NCBI GenBank assembly: GCA_028622995.1 | Contig: JAJQJQ010000049.1 | Location: 620,001-684,000, forward strand | Reading direction: 5' to 3' | Length of the DNA: 64,000 nt | Source of the DNA: Panagrolaimus kolymaensis | Taxonomy: Eukaryota > Nematoda > Chromadorea > Rhabditida > Panagrolaimidae | Shown: positions 36,685-48,465 of the stretch, in pieces | How the letters are laid out: the number at the start of each line of letters is the position of its first letter | Position numbering within the stretch: the first letter of the stretch is position 1 | Position numbers and translations under genes: made by a program | Notes under the pieces: generated by a model | Told to the model about the DNA's origin: nothing | Seen by the model: only the letters and a program-made list of their open reading frames with translations | Database searches by the model: none

Positions 36685-37850
36685 ATGGATTCCATTGAAA
36701 ATCCTCCTTCAACTTCGTTAACTTATGTAAGTCATTTTTTTATTTATTAAATCTGTAATTCCACCTTATTATAGAATCTTGAATGTTCCATTTCCCATCA
36801 GTGGACTATCGCTGAAGAAAAATTGGCGTCTTTGAAAGATTCAACAACATATGGATACTTGGAAACAGAAAAATTCAATGCTTCAAACATTCCGGGTGTC
36901 AAATATCATCTTAAAATTTATCCTAATGGAAATAAAGAACAATATCGTGGAAAAGTACGGATTTTCTTGCACTTACGAATTGGAAATGAAACGAAAATCA
37001 AAGCTGACGTTAAATACCTCGTAGAAACAGCTGGTTGTAGCTTTAAACGGAATGATGAATATACAAGATTTGAAGGATGGGGACCTAAAATATGTAATAC
37101 TGCTGAATTTTTTGATCCTGCTAAGAAGTTTATTGTCGATGGCAAATTTACTTTGAAATGTGAAGGAATTTTGAGTGTTCAACGTGAAAAGTCTGCTGCA
37201 GATGAAAATGGAATCAAAATTGATGATTGGCACCTTGGTCATAAAATGTGGAAGAATAATGATAAAGACTTTACAATCAAAGTTGGTGAAAATTCAATCC
37301 AAGTTAGTTTGTTATAAATCTTCTAACGGATTTTTAACTAGCTTTTAGGCTCACAAAAATGTTCTTGCAGCTCAGTCTCCTGTTTTTGAAGCTATGTTCC
37401 ACCATTCTGGTATGAAAGAAACAACAGAAAACCAAATGGATATGATTGATTTCTCATTCAATGTCGTTCAAGCTGCAATTCAACTTTGTTACCTTCCTGA
37501 AACATCAAACTCTTTGAATTTGGAAGACAAAATGGAACTTTTGCGATTTTTCGACAAATATGATATGGACTCTCTTAAGGTTATTTTTGTTATTACACTA
37601 TAATCTTTCCAACGTTATTTTTTAGACAAGTTTTCAAGCTTCTTTAATTAAAGATGTTTCAATTTCCAATGTTTGTCAAATTGCAAATTCTTCCATTATT
37701 TCAAACGCTTTCAAACTTCAAGAAAAATGTGCTGAACTTTTGGTTCAATGTATCAATTCTAAAACACCTGTAGCTCATATTGATATCCTTGATAAAGACT
37801 TTCTTCTCAAAGTTGTTATGAAAGCTAGCTGCACCATCACTGAAACCTGA
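36685..37850 (+). CDS. MATH-BTB domain protein, paralogue C
   Basis: Exons 36685-36726, 36775-37302, 37349-37579 and 37626-37850, 341 aa. The MATH exon is 528 nt as in A and B, and the BTB starts AHKNVLAAQSPVFEAMFHHS. The BTB exon is two codons longer than in B, with an inserted Asn/Ser segment (PETSNSLNLEDK). The rate of change against A and B is spread over MATH, as expected if MATH sites evolve under substrate-driven selection (known for nematode MATH-BTB families). No defects seen. Confidence 0.9.
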
Positions 37851-38733
37851 TCTCCTTTTTTGTATTTGCAATTTTTAGAAAAAATTTTTCCTCGTTTTTT
37901 TGTTGTTGTTTTTTTACTAATATAAATTGAATTCACTATATATGTCTGTTTGTTTGTTTGTTGGCCCCTTTTTTTGAAAAGTGTGTATGGACTTTCCGAT
38001 GTAGTTTTTCACTTTTAAAATAAAAATCGTCAAAGAAAAAAAGTGATTTTTTATAGATGAAAAAATGGTTTTTTTTCTTCCTCCAAAAGAAAACATCACT
38101 TTAATTTGTGTAACATGGGTGTTTTCTATTCTTCGTGGACGACAGCCGCCATAATAACAAACAGGAATGAATACGCAAAAAAAGAAAGAACGAGTATTCA
38201 ATGAGCGAAAAAATTGATCAAAAGTTTGTTGTTGTTTATTCTTTTTTTTTTATTTGCGCACTATGTTTTTTTTGGTAAACAACAAATTTGTTTTGATTTT
38301 TTTTATTTCTTAGAATGTTGTTGACAACTCATATTTTTTGCTGACGACCTAAATTCTGCAGTTTTGACAATGACAAATAAAATTTTCAAGCTTTTAAAAT
38401 TTTTGATTTTCATTTTCTTTCTAAACTTTTATTTCACTTTTTTCTTTCTTTTTCCCATTCAAATACTCCTCATTTTTTTCTCCTTTCCTTTTTAAAAGTA
38501 TTTTTATTTATCAGCTTTTTTATTCTCTCCTCAAACCGCGATGAATTATTATTGAATAAATAAACATGTAAAATCAATTTTTTACTTTGTTAAAAATCTC
38601 AAGCTTTTTTTTGGAATTTTGTTGTTGTTTTAGCGATTTTTATTAATCAATTTTACATTTACATATATTACAAATTGCTGTTCACAGACATTATTAATAA
38701 TTATTTTTTATTGTTTTTTTTTTAGAATTTAAA
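37851..38733. other. Intergenic region
   Basis: Nearly 900 bp of A/T-rich sequence with no gene. A poly-T tract ending in TTTAG directly precedes the next start codon. Confidence 0.5.
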
Positions 38734-40036
38734 ATGGATTCCGATATCAGAAGCAGCAGCAATACTCCAAACTTTAAAAATTATACTTTTGTTAATCGAC
38801 GCCCTTCATTTAAAGAATGGATTAAATTAGTATGGCTTGATCTTATTACTCTTGCAATTACGGGTGGTATAAGTCTTGGTGTAAGTTGTTTTGATATTAA
38901 GATTTAGGTCTGTCTCCAATTTTGCCTTTAAACTTTTTTTGTAATAAAAGCTCGCTTGGACTTTGATGTATCAAATCCCTTCTAACTGAGAGACATCTCA
39001 TTGCAGCTTTACATGCTTAAGCCAGCACCCGAACGCAACTTTCCCGTGACTTACAGAAATGGTGAAATAGTATATCCAGATTTTGCATTTCCAATGCGAC
39101 CTAACATTGTTCCTATTTGGCTTTCATCCATATTATCCTTTGGTATACCAGCGATTCTAATACTTTTATGTCAAATAAGAGTTCGATCTTTTTGGGATGT
39201 CAACAATGCCATATTTGGAATTACTTATAGTTTAATAAATGCTGCAGCGTTTCAAGTTTTTATTAAATGGCTTATTGGAGGTTTACGCCCACATTTTTTG
39301 GATGTTTGCAAACCTGATGTTGATAAAATGACAAATAATAATGGAGTGGGATATGAAAAATTATTTTATACTAAATCTATTTGCACTGGAGATGAATCAG
39401 AAATTAATGATTCTTTGGAAAGTATGCCTTCAGGACGTAAGTACTTTACTTTGGGTGTTATTAGAACTTTTTCTGAATGAAATACTAAAAACATTTATTT
39501 CTTTTTTTTTACAGATTCAACTGCAGCATTTGCTGGTTTTTTCTTTTTATTCCTTTATTTAAATGCTAAATTAAAATTATGGTCTAATTATCAACCAGCT
39601 TATTGGAAGATGATAGTTGTATATGCTCCACTTCTTATTGCTTGCCTTATCACTGGTTCACTTACCATTGATGGGTTTCATCATTGGTATGATTGCCGTA
39701 AGTGCAATCAATCAATAATAAAATATTAATTTTAAAAAAATTATTTAAATTACAGTTGCTGGTGCTTTGATTGGTACAATTAATGCGTTGGGCGCATATC
39801 GTATGACATATGCTTCAATATGGGATTGGCGATATAATCATATTCCTCTTCCTCGTGGAAATAGCTTTTATAGGATAAATGAAATTCCAGGATATGGAAA
39901 TTTTGGAGGTTTTGAACATGCTGTTGTTACAAGAAAAGCTGGATGGGGCACCCAAAAGGATTACGGAACCATTGAACAACAAACAACTCCTAGGCATAGT
40001 GGTGATGTATCAAGATCCGCTGAACATAGAGTATAA
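38734..40036 (+). CDS. PAP2-family lipid phosphatase, fungal-like type
   Basis: Exons 38734-38880, 39007-39436, 39515-39697 and 39756-40036, 346 aa. The membrane enzyme has motif C1 (KWLIGGLRPHFL), motif C2 PSGHSTAAF (split by an intron within the His codon) and a C3 region SLTIDGFHHWYD in which the usual Arg of SRxxDxxHHxxD is Leu. It is not a close relative of the LPP at 26249. The run SLESMPSGHSTAAFAGF, LTIDxxHxWYDxxAGAxIGT and YRMTYASIWDWRYNHIPL matches, as far as I recall, a PAP2 group found in filamentous fungi. Six hydrophobic segments are visible. The C-terminal tail is hydrophilic. It is embedded in nematode sequence and has nematode-style introns. Confidence 0.88.
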
Positions 40037-40545
40037 GCCGATGCTTTATAAACAACCTTAATAAAACCGATACTACCTACGCAAAGAAAAGTTTTGATAA
40101 AGTACAACGTTTTTAAATTTTTTACTGTTAAAAACCAGTAAAATTTTAACTATTTTTTTTTCTTCGCTTCAATAATACAATAAATTATACAAATTTTGAT
40201 ACCGAGTTGGCTTATCTGGCAGCCAGCCACAAAAAATTATAATCACTTTTGTCATCGAAGAAATAAATAGTTTTGGTCTCTGTCATTTCTTACCATAAAA
40301 TAAAAGTTCAAAAGTAAATAGTATCATACAAAAATTAACGTGCATATAAATACAAAACAAATACCTTCAATTGCAAGAACTTGTTCCGTACCTTCTTCAA
40401 TATCTATCCAATCTGCAACGCTATCAAATTCATACTAAAGCTTAACATTAAATTTTTTTTCTTACGTGGCTTAAAAATAGTTATACCAATTAATGTAGTA
40501 AATATTCCAAATCCAAGTAAAATATGCATGTTTAATGTTAAGACT
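40037..40545. other. 3' flank of the PAP2 gene up to the LTR insertion
   Basis: No complete gene. On the minus strand there are two short open stretches (about 40438-40365, and about 40535-40463 with a hydrophobic run MHILLGFGIFTTLIG) that might belong to a gene interrupted by the LTR element, but their frames do not join cleanly. Confidence 0.35.
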
Positions 40546-40549
40546 CAAT

Positions 40550-40894
40550 TGTCATGTGGCTCATCTCCCACATTCTCTTGCTGCAGAATCTCTCACTTGT
40601 TCTTCCTCTATCATTCAAACTTCGCGCTCCTCTTGATTGTCCTGTAACGAAACAGCCAGCAAGATGGCAGCCTATTTGCATACTTATGCTTGCTTTACTT
40701 TTGTCTCACTTTGTAGTTGTAGTTGTGTGTTACATGTTTGTCTGTGCTGGTTGTTGTTTGTCCTGAATAAAGATGTATGTGAATATGTTCTTGTCTTATT
40801 TGGAAAATCCCAGCTACAGAAGATGCAACCAACTCCCAAGGACTATCAACCGAAACCTCGACGACGCCAATATCTTATCTGTCACCGCGTGACA
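40550..40894 (+). repeat. Left LTR of element 1
   Basis: 345 bp, TGTCA…TGACA, with an AATAAA at about 40766. Open frames inside it are chance readings. Confidence 0.9.
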
Positions 40895-41953
40895 TGGAGG
40901 GCCCTACCCAACTGTTCCTGTCTTGAAGAAATTGCTGCAGCGATGGAATCAAAGGAATGGCTGAACTATTTGATGACGATGATACTGGTGAACTCTTGGT
41001 AATGGTCGGATGGTCTCTTGCTAATCTCAATCGTGGAATTATGGATTGAATCGAAGTCAACAACCTCGTGGAATATGAAGTGCTTATGGAGAAGCCGACA
41101 ACGAATGTGATGTACTACTGGAAGATAAGAAAATGAACTTGGTAAAGAACCTATGGAAAAACTCTGATTGAATTGTGAAAATGAAACTTTGTTGTTATGT
41201 AAAGAAAACTCTGTGAATTGTTAATGCTCTTTTGTGCTATGAAAATGAAACGGAATCTCGTCGCAAGAAAAGTGGATATGTGGATCTGATGTAAGCCATG
41301 GAGGCTCGAAGGACTGTAGCCCTCGTTCGTGGTATGTATGTGTTTTCATGAGGCTCGATGGACTGAAGCGCTCCGATATGAATTCATGGAGGTTACGTGT
41401 GAAGCGGGCCCTCGTCGTGGATGCTTGTTAGCGGCACATACTGGTTGGATGTTATATCGATGTTTTGTTGTTTTGATGTGATTATTGGACGTACTCTTGC
41501 TTTACTGGTATGATCTTGATATTGTGTTCTTGTTATGGTTCAACAATGGTATGATCGATGGCTCTTTTATGAAATGATCTTGATTTCGTTGTAATCGAAT
41601 GCTTCAATGACAGCAGGTAAAATATCAACTTGCTTGTTCTCGTTGTCCCTGTGCTGATCGTATGACAGCTTATGTCGAAATTGATTGCTAGTGATATGGA
41701 TGAAGATGGTTATGTTCTTATGTACTCATGGCGAAGGATTATATCTTGGATGCAGACTTGATAAACCCTGACAGCATTTATGCTTAATGTCTTGTACTGA
41801 TGCCGATGCCGATATGGAGAAAGATGCTTGGTCCAAGAAATGTGTTATGAAAGGATATTCTATGATCCAGAAATGTGAATGGTTTCAACTTCGTGGTTTG
41901 GTCGTATGCTTGCTTACAAAATGTGAGGACACATTTTAGATGGGGTGGTGGTG

Positions 41954-42298
41954 TGTCATGTGGCTCATCTCCCACATTCTCTTGCTGCAGAATCTCTCAC
42001 TTGTTCTTCCTCTATCATTCAAACTTCGCGCTCCTCTTGATTGTCCTGTAACGAAACAGCCAGCAAGATGGCAGCCTATTTGCATACTTATGCTTGCTTT
42101 ACTTTTGTCTCACTTTGTAGTTGTAGTTGTGTGTTACATGTTTGTCTGTGCTGGTTGTTGTTTGTCCTGAATAAAGATGTATGTGAATATGTTCTTGTCT
42201 TATTTGGAAAATCCCAGCTACAGAAGATGCAACCAACTCCCAAGGACTATCAACCGAAACCTCGACGACGCCAATATCTTATCTGTCACCGCGTGACA
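41954..42298 (+). repeat. Right LTR of element 1
   Basis: 345 bp, no difference seen from 40550-40894. Confidence 0.9.
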
Positions 42299-42302
42299 CA
42301 AT

Positions 42303-43076
42303 AACCATTTTTCTCTTATTTCTTCACTGACATCCTCGTCATATTTATTCAGTTTGTTGGATGGTTTTGTTCCTCTTATCAGCATCTTAAGTGGTACATC
42401 TATAAAATTCAAATTAAACAACACCCATAAATGACGATTTATTTTATTTTTCGATTGTCATTCCTCTTTTTTATATTTGCTTTTTATGACTCACGAAATA
42501 ATTGTTCACATAGCTCCGTCGTTGGCTAACAACTCGCATGACGACAAAATGAAATAAAAAAGAAGTATAAACTGGAGGAGGAGGAATAAATATTTTTGAT
42601 GAGAGAGGTTTGTTTATAGGTAATTTTTTGGATTACATAAAAAAAGATAAAAACAAAGTTTAATTTAGAGAGGTGCAAGCACTCACTTTCAACATGCTGT
42701 TCCCCGCTTTTTTTTTCAGTTTTGCTTTTTTTGTTCAATCGGGTTATGACACAAATTATTTTTTTTTAATTTTTTATTTCCCTCTAATCTATAATATGTA
42801 ATTTTTATCGTAGATTCGGAAAATGTAACTTTTGGAAAAGGTTGTCTCATTCAAAATGCTTAAAATCTGGAAAAAACATGTTTTTTTGACTCGTTGACCC
42901 CAACCTCCGCCCCCTTTTGACAAGCTACTAATACCATCGGATAGAGAATTTAATTTTACACATGTAGAAAAAATTACAGCTTCCCGGGACTTCCCGAACC
43001 CATTCATTTTAAAGAAAAACTATTGAAATACATATAAAATCCTTCAAAAAAAAGCTTTTTCGATAGAAAAATGTGT
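42303..43076. other. Spacer between LTR element 1 and the MITE
   Basis: Mostly A/T-rich. A minus-strand segment at about 42410-42299, preceded by a TTTTATAG acceptor, is open (starts VPLKMLIRGTKPSNK) and runs into the LTR insertion site. It could be an exon of a disrupted host gene, but no partner exon fits in frame. Confidence 0.35.
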
Positions 43077-43084
43077 CTTGGCAT

Positions 43085-43201
43085 CAGGCTTGGGCGGGAA
43101 TCCCGGATCGTGTTCCGGATTCCCGGATTCCGGACGATTTTTTCGATAATTATTCCCGTCCCGGATTCCCGTCCCGGAGTTTTCATTCCCGCCCAAGCCT
43201 G
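43085..43201. mobile_element. 117-bp hAT-type MITE
   Basis: Ends CAGGCTTGGGCGGGAAT and ATTCCCGCCCAAGCCTG are perfect inverted repeats of 17 bp. An 8-bp duplication CTTGGCAT flanks it at 43077-43084 and 43202-43209. The interior repeats the CCCGGATTCCCG motif. TSD length and the CAGGCTTGGGC end are hAT-like, but the ends differ from those of the 2.7-kb hAT here, so another transposase would mobilise it. Confidence 0.9.
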
Positions 43202-43212
43202 CTTGGCATTAT

Positions 43213-43530
43213 TGTCATATATTGGTGCTTCCCTCAACTTCCTTCCTCTTCTCATTCAAACTTCGCGCTCCTCTTGATTGTCCTGTAACGAAACAGCCAG
43301 CAAGATGGCAGCCTATTTGCATACTTGTGTTTGCTTTGCTTCTGTTTCACTTTCGTAGTTGTAGTTGTGTGTTACATTATTGTTGTGCTGGTTGTTGTTT
43401 ATCCTGAATAAAGATGTATGTGAATATGTTCTTGTCTTATTTGGAAGATCCCAGCTATAACAGATGCAACCAACTCCCAAGGACTATCTAACTAAACCTC
43501 GACGACACCAATATCTGTCACCGCGTGACA
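43213..43530 (+). repeat. Left LTR of element 2
   Basis: 318 bp, starting TGTCATATATTGG and ending CACCGCGTGACA. Confidence 0.9.
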
Positions 43531-44536
43531 TGGAGGGCCTATCCACCCGTACGATGCTATGGTAACTCTTGTGGGCCCGCAAAAGAAATCAATGCTGAAT
43601 GGTGTGAACTATTTGAAGATGATGGTACTGGTGAAATCTTGGTAATGGTCGGATGTCTCTTGCTCATCTCAATCGTGGAAATATGGATTGAATTGAAGTC
43701 AAACAACCTCTTGGAATATGAACTGCTTATGGAGAAGCCGACAATGAACGTGATGTGCTACTGGAAGATAAGAAGACGAACATGGAAATGATCTTGAAAG
43801 AATCTGTACTTGGTAAAGAACCTATGGAAAACTTGTGATTGAACGTGTGAAAATGAAACTTTGCTGCTTATGTAAAGAAAACTCTGTGAATTGTTAATTG
43901 CTCTTTTGTGCTATGATATGATAATGAATCTCGTCTCGTCGCAAGGATGATGGACTTGTTAACCTGTTTTTTTTGGGTGCGCCGGGATGCGACGTCAATG
44001 GTCTTCGCTGCCCTGGTATGGTTTTATGGTTGATGGTGTTTTGAGCTTTTTGGCGTTTTGATGGTTATGTGTTCGTGGTGCTTGGTATGAGGTGATTATA
44101 TGGATTGCTCTTACTTTACTGGTATGATCTTGCCATGGTGTTCTTGTTATGTTCAACTATGGTGAAGATCTATGGCTCTTATGGAATGATCTTGATTTGT
44201 TTTGATTGTATGCTTTAACGACACCAGTGCTCTTGTTGTGCTGAGCTATAGTTAGCCTTATGATGTCAGCTGATCGATATGATGATGGTGAACTTCGTAT
44301 GGTACTTATGGCGAAGGAATATATCTTGGATGCAGACTTGATAAAACCCTGACAGCATTTATGCTTAATGTCTTGTACTGATGCCGATGCCGATATGGAG
44401 AAAGATGCTTGTTCCAAGAAATGTGTTATGAAAGAAAAGTCTATGGTTCACAACATGAAATGGTTTCAACTTCGTGGTTTGGTCGTATGTATGCTCAACG
44501 AAAATGTGAGGACACATTTTGGAGGCGGTGGCGGTA

Positions 44537-44854
44537 TGTCATATATTGGTGCTTCCCTCAACTTCCTTCCTCTTCTCATTCAAACTTCGCGCTCCTCTTG
44601 ATTGTCCTGTAACGAAACAGCCAGCAAGATGGCAGCCTATTTGCATACTTGTGTTTGCTTTGCTTCTGTTTCACTTTCGTAGTTGTAGTTGTGTGTTACA
44701 TTATTGTTGTGCTGGTTGTTGTTTATCCTGAATAAAGATGTATGTGAATATGTTCTTGTCTTATTTGGAAGATCCCAGCTATAACAGATGCAACCAACTC
44801 CCAAGGACTATCTAACTAAACCTCGACGACACCAATATCTGTCACCGCGTGACA
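44537..44854 (+). repeat. Right LTR of element 2
   Basis: 318 bp, matching 43213-43530. Confidence 0.9.
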
Positions 44855-44858
44855 TTAT

Positions 44859-45146
44859 GCTCAAAGAGCAAAACCATTGAAAAACTCCTTTGATGAAGTG
44901 AAGCAAGTGTGTTCCCGACGGAAAAAATTTCATTTTTTTAAATTTTAGAATTAAAATAACTCTCGTTTTAAAATATCTTTATCTAATTAATTTCTCCCAT
45001 ATTACTAATATTGACATTGCGAATCTTTTGAGACAAAAATCAGCGCATTTTGGCGGATATGAAAAAACCGTGCACCTCCCTAGTTTAATTAAAAAGTTTT
45101 AGTAAAGAACTGAAATGTTAAAAAATAAGACAAAGATTTTATAAAT
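44859..45146. other. Short non-coding flank
   Basis: Nothing recognised between the LTR element and the 3' end of the F-box gene. Confidence 0.5.
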
Positions 45147-46438
45147 TCACATTAACCATGGTCCAAACACAATTATTTTAGGAACATTTTCACGTGGTTC
45201 CCATGATTCTTTTACATCATCCATAGCTAATAAAAATTCATTTATTTGTTGATCAGGGATTATAAAATCATCCTCATATTCAAATGTTAAATGAACCAAT
45301 GCTTTTGGAGCAAGATTTTTCTTTAAAAATTTTGCAAATGGTTCAGTTTCAAGTGCTCCATTAATTCCATCCAATTCAAGGAAGGATAATTTGTTTTCCA
45401 AATTTAATTTTAAGAGATTTGAAGCAGTTTGAGGAGTGACTGTAATCGGGCTAGCACAATAACTAAAATTAGAAAAATAATATTTTTTACAAAATTTTTT
45501 TTTGAATAAACTTAATTCCTCAAATCTACAGTAAAATAATTTTTTGTTTTGGGAATTTATGATTAAAATGTTTTCCAATTAATAGACAAGTATTTTTGAA
45601 TCCAAAAAATTATCATATCTTTTTTATGACTTTTTAGAAATCATAATCGGCTTCAAAAAAAGAAATTTTAAAAATTATTTACCTGAAACTAACAACTTTT
45701 GGAACGAATATCATGATATCTTCCAAAGAAACTTTATTTTTGCCTTCTTTAATTTGGCATCCATCAAGATGAAGAATTTCAACATTTTTAGAGCAACATA
45801 AAAATTTCAAATCGTTGAATGTTAGTTTTTGCCATTGAAAACGAATAAATTTTAAGTCGCATCTTTGAATTCGAGAAATAATTCTTTTGAATGATTTATT
45901 TGTGTCGGCGGCGACGATGGACAAAGAATTGGTTAACCAAATTTTGTTGAAATTTAAAAATTTTTTGAACGGAAGATTCACAGAATTTTTATTGAAATTA
46001 AATTCTTCATCGCTGATTTCCAATCGATGAATGATATTGAATTGAAGGATTCGATGGAAGTGTTTGGCGCACATTTGAAGCTTCAAAATTTGTTTGGAAT
46101 TCAAATTTTCATAAATGTAATGAATCAAAGTTTTGGGAAATGGCAAGATTTGGAATTTTGCTTCATCGAATACTTTTCTTTTAATTTTTTCTTTTACGCG
46201 AATCGAAGAAGATTTTGGAGCTACAGTATCAGGAAAACCACTGCCTACGGATTTTTGATTTTTAAAATTATTTTTTAAAATATCAAATTTTTCAGCAATT
46301 TCTGCATCATCAATAAAAATGCGCAAATATCGTTGATAAACATTTAATAATGCCTATAAAAAAAGATTGAAAACGTTAAAATCCAAAAAATTGAAAAACC
46401 ACTAAAAAAGAAGGATTGTTTAATTCTAATAATTGCAT
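45147..46438 (-). CDS. F-box protein with LRR-like C-terminus
   Basis: Exons on the minus strand: 46438-46403, 46353-45683 and 45462-45147, 1023 nt, 340 aa, with phases agreeing. Residues about 75-110 form an F-box (LPFPKTLIHYIYENLNSKQI, then QMCAKHFHRI). The remainder has LRR-like repeats (NVEILHLDGCQI; KLSFLELDGI), the usual layout for nematode F-box proteins that recruit substrates to SCF ubiquitin ligases. The start was set at ATG 46438 because exon 1 (MQLLELNNPSFL) joins in frame and a TTTTTTCTTAG acceptor lies 35 bp upstream, fitting a trans-splice site. That also places it close behind the gene at 46543-47644, compatible with an operon. Confidence 0.8.
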
Positions 46439-46542
46439 CTTTCAAAAAACTGTGTTTCCAAAGATTTTTTGTTCTAAGAAAAAATAAAAACTTTAAAGTT
46501 TTTTTTAATAATTTTTTTTAAGAATTTTCTTTTGAATGATAA

Positions 46543-47644
46543 TTATTTTTTAAAAGTTAAACTAACCTCAATTTTATTTTGGCTTTCAAGAAAATTAAAA
46601 TATTTTTTCCAAAGACACGCGTCATAAGGATGTTCACCAATAATAAGTTCAATATTTTGAATAATTCCATTATCAAAACAACTAAAATCATCAACAACAA
46701 TTTTAAGGAGGGTATTAAAAAATTCATGAGGGCCATTATGGAAAGCAGCTTCCAATTTTCGATATAAAATTATATTCTTTTCATAATCTTCCAAAACTTC
46801 ACTGGGCAAAGGCGCGCCTGAAAAAGGGGCATTTAAAAATTTGTTCAAATAAAAAAAGTTATTACTTGAAAATTCTTTAGCCATTTTTAGGATATTATCC
46901 AATTGATCATGAGGAAATGATAAAGCTTGAAATAAAACTTTTTCCTTCTTTTTTAATGAGCAACTCGTGGCTTGAAAGGAAGGAAAAAGTAAAATATTTA
47001 AATATGATAAACCATGAAATTTAAATACTTTTTTAAATTTGGGAATCTGAAACAAAAATTTGGGTTTTTTTATTATTAATAATTTTCTGATGAAAAAGCT
47101 TTCGTTTCTTAAAGATAGTAAAAAAATTTTTAACTTACAATTTTAAGAGTTGAATCATCAATCACTGCCCATATTGAAACGAAATGTTTGGCGGATGACT
47201 TTTTAATTTTAGCCAATGCAGGATGATTATCTATTTCGAGGCTAAAAAACTAAGTTGAAGCTTATTTTTGTAAGGGCATTGTGGAAACCAAAGATGCCCA
47301 AAATCGAGAAGAAAAAAAAGAATGCAGAAAGCTTGTCTCAAAACAAAAATGTAAAAAAAAATTTAGAATCTAAAGCTTTTCCACTCAAAAAATTATTTTA
47401 CTTTGGAACATTTTTTTGACCATCCACTCTCTCGATTTTTTAGTTTTACCTATAAATAAAGCTAAACATACTCAAAATAATATTTCCAAATGGGAGCTAT
47501 CACTAAATTCTTTTGAGTGAATTCTTTCAAAATACTTTTTTGTTCATCAACTTCTTCTTGGCCATCCAATTTGTGAAATAAATCTTTTAAAAGATTTTGA
47601 TAAGAAATTGGAAGCAAATCAAAATATTCAATTTCGATAACCAT
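46543..47644 (-). CDS. Hypothetical protein with HAT-repeat-like motifs
   Basis: Minus-strand exons 47644-47472, 47241-47139 and 47046-46543 give 780 nt, 259 aa plus stop. Two aromatic motifs, APIWKYYFEY near residue 50 and ACLWKKYFNFLESQNK near the C-terminus, have the W..Y..F/L spacing of half-a-TPR (HAT) repeats found in RNA-processing proteins such as Prp39. At 259 aa it is far shorter than Prp39, so it could be a fragment, a truncated paralogue, or a gene whose last exons I have not placed (a GTTAGT donor at about 46564 would allow splicing onward). The family assignment is weak; the splice structure is better supported. Confidence 0.5.
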
Positions 47645-48465
47645 TTTTAAAACAATAATAAAAATATGGATAATTTGCGATGTCTAAAAATCAGAGAAAT
47701 AAGACTTTTGCAAATGAAAAAAATGAAGCAAAAAATCTTTAAAAATTATTCAATAAAAAAACGTAAATGGAAGACGAATGGGAGATAAGCTGCTTTCATC
47801 CAATAAATATTTCAATTGCATAAAAAAAAATCAGAGAAAGCTAATGCAAAAAAAAAAGAAAGAAAAAAGTCATATAAAATGTAAAAACATAAAAGTTTTC
47901 GAACATTCAATGCTAAAAAAAAGAGAAGATATGTTGCAGTTTTTGTAAAAAAATGCGCGCCAACGAAGAAAACAAAAGAAGAAGAATGGACCCACACTGA
48001 CACTATTGATGCTTTTATGAAAGATTTTTATCAATCAGAGCATTATTTTGCATTAAAAACATTGATTTTTTAAAGAAAGAATCGAGAATTTTTTATTTAC
48101 AGCAAATAATTTTTTTATGTGTAAAATAACTAAAGATGGAAAAAATATCAAAATATGATTTATTTGAATAACTTTTTCCCCTCTACTAAAACATGTTGTT
48201 TGTTAGTCGCTGTCATTTTATTTTTTCATTTACTATCTTCATTCACAAAAAAATCTTAATTGGCATCATAGTCTCTCTTCTTTCAAAGTTTTACAGTCTC
48301 TCGCACCTCAGTATTTTGATTACAACTTTTTGTAGATATCTTTTTTTATTTTTAAGCAAAAAATGAAATAATTTTTTTTGATTTCACAAGTTTAATAGCA
48401 ATAAACGTCAAAAAAAATTTATTATAGTTCACAAAAAAAAACGAAAGCTACTAAACTTTTTTTTG
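47645..48465. other. Intergenic region
   Basis: No supported gene. A pyrimidine-rich block with TCTCTCTTC and TCTCTCGCACCTCAG near 48270-48310 may be promoter sequence. Confidence 0.45.

Larger units (their letters stand above)
40550..42298 (+). mobile_element. Short non-autonomous LTR element 1 (TRIM-like)
   Basis: A 1749-bp element made of two 345-bp LTRs that appear identical and about 1.06 kb of internal DNA without gag or pol. LTRs begin TGTCATG and end GTGACA. The 4-bp target duplication CAAT lies at 40546-40549 and 42299-42302. A PBS-like TGGAGGG directly follows the left LTR and a purine-rich GATGGGGTGGTGG precedes the right. Identical LTRs mean recent insertion, so an autonomous partner probably supplies the proteins. 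Confidence 0.9.
43213..44854 (+). mobile_element. Short non-autonomous LTR element 2 (TRIM-like)
   Basis: A 1642-bp element with two 318-bp LTRs (43213-43530 and 44537-44854) that appear identical, ending TGTCA…TGACA. The target duplication TTAT lies at 43209-43212 and 44855-44858, so insertion was right beside the MITE. PBS-like TGGAGGG follows the left LTR. Internal DNA is clearly related to element 1 (for example the stretch around 44320-44440 versus 41745-41865) but has no coding capacity. The first ~45 bp of the LTR differ from element 1, while the rest is similar. Confidence 0.9.

Noticed and set aside
40554..40766. Repeated 70-codon hydrophobic ORFs in the LTRs at 40.5, 42.0, 43.2 and 44.5 kb
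   Set aside because: They repeat only because the LTRs repeat, overlap LTR signals, and exist in more than one frame.
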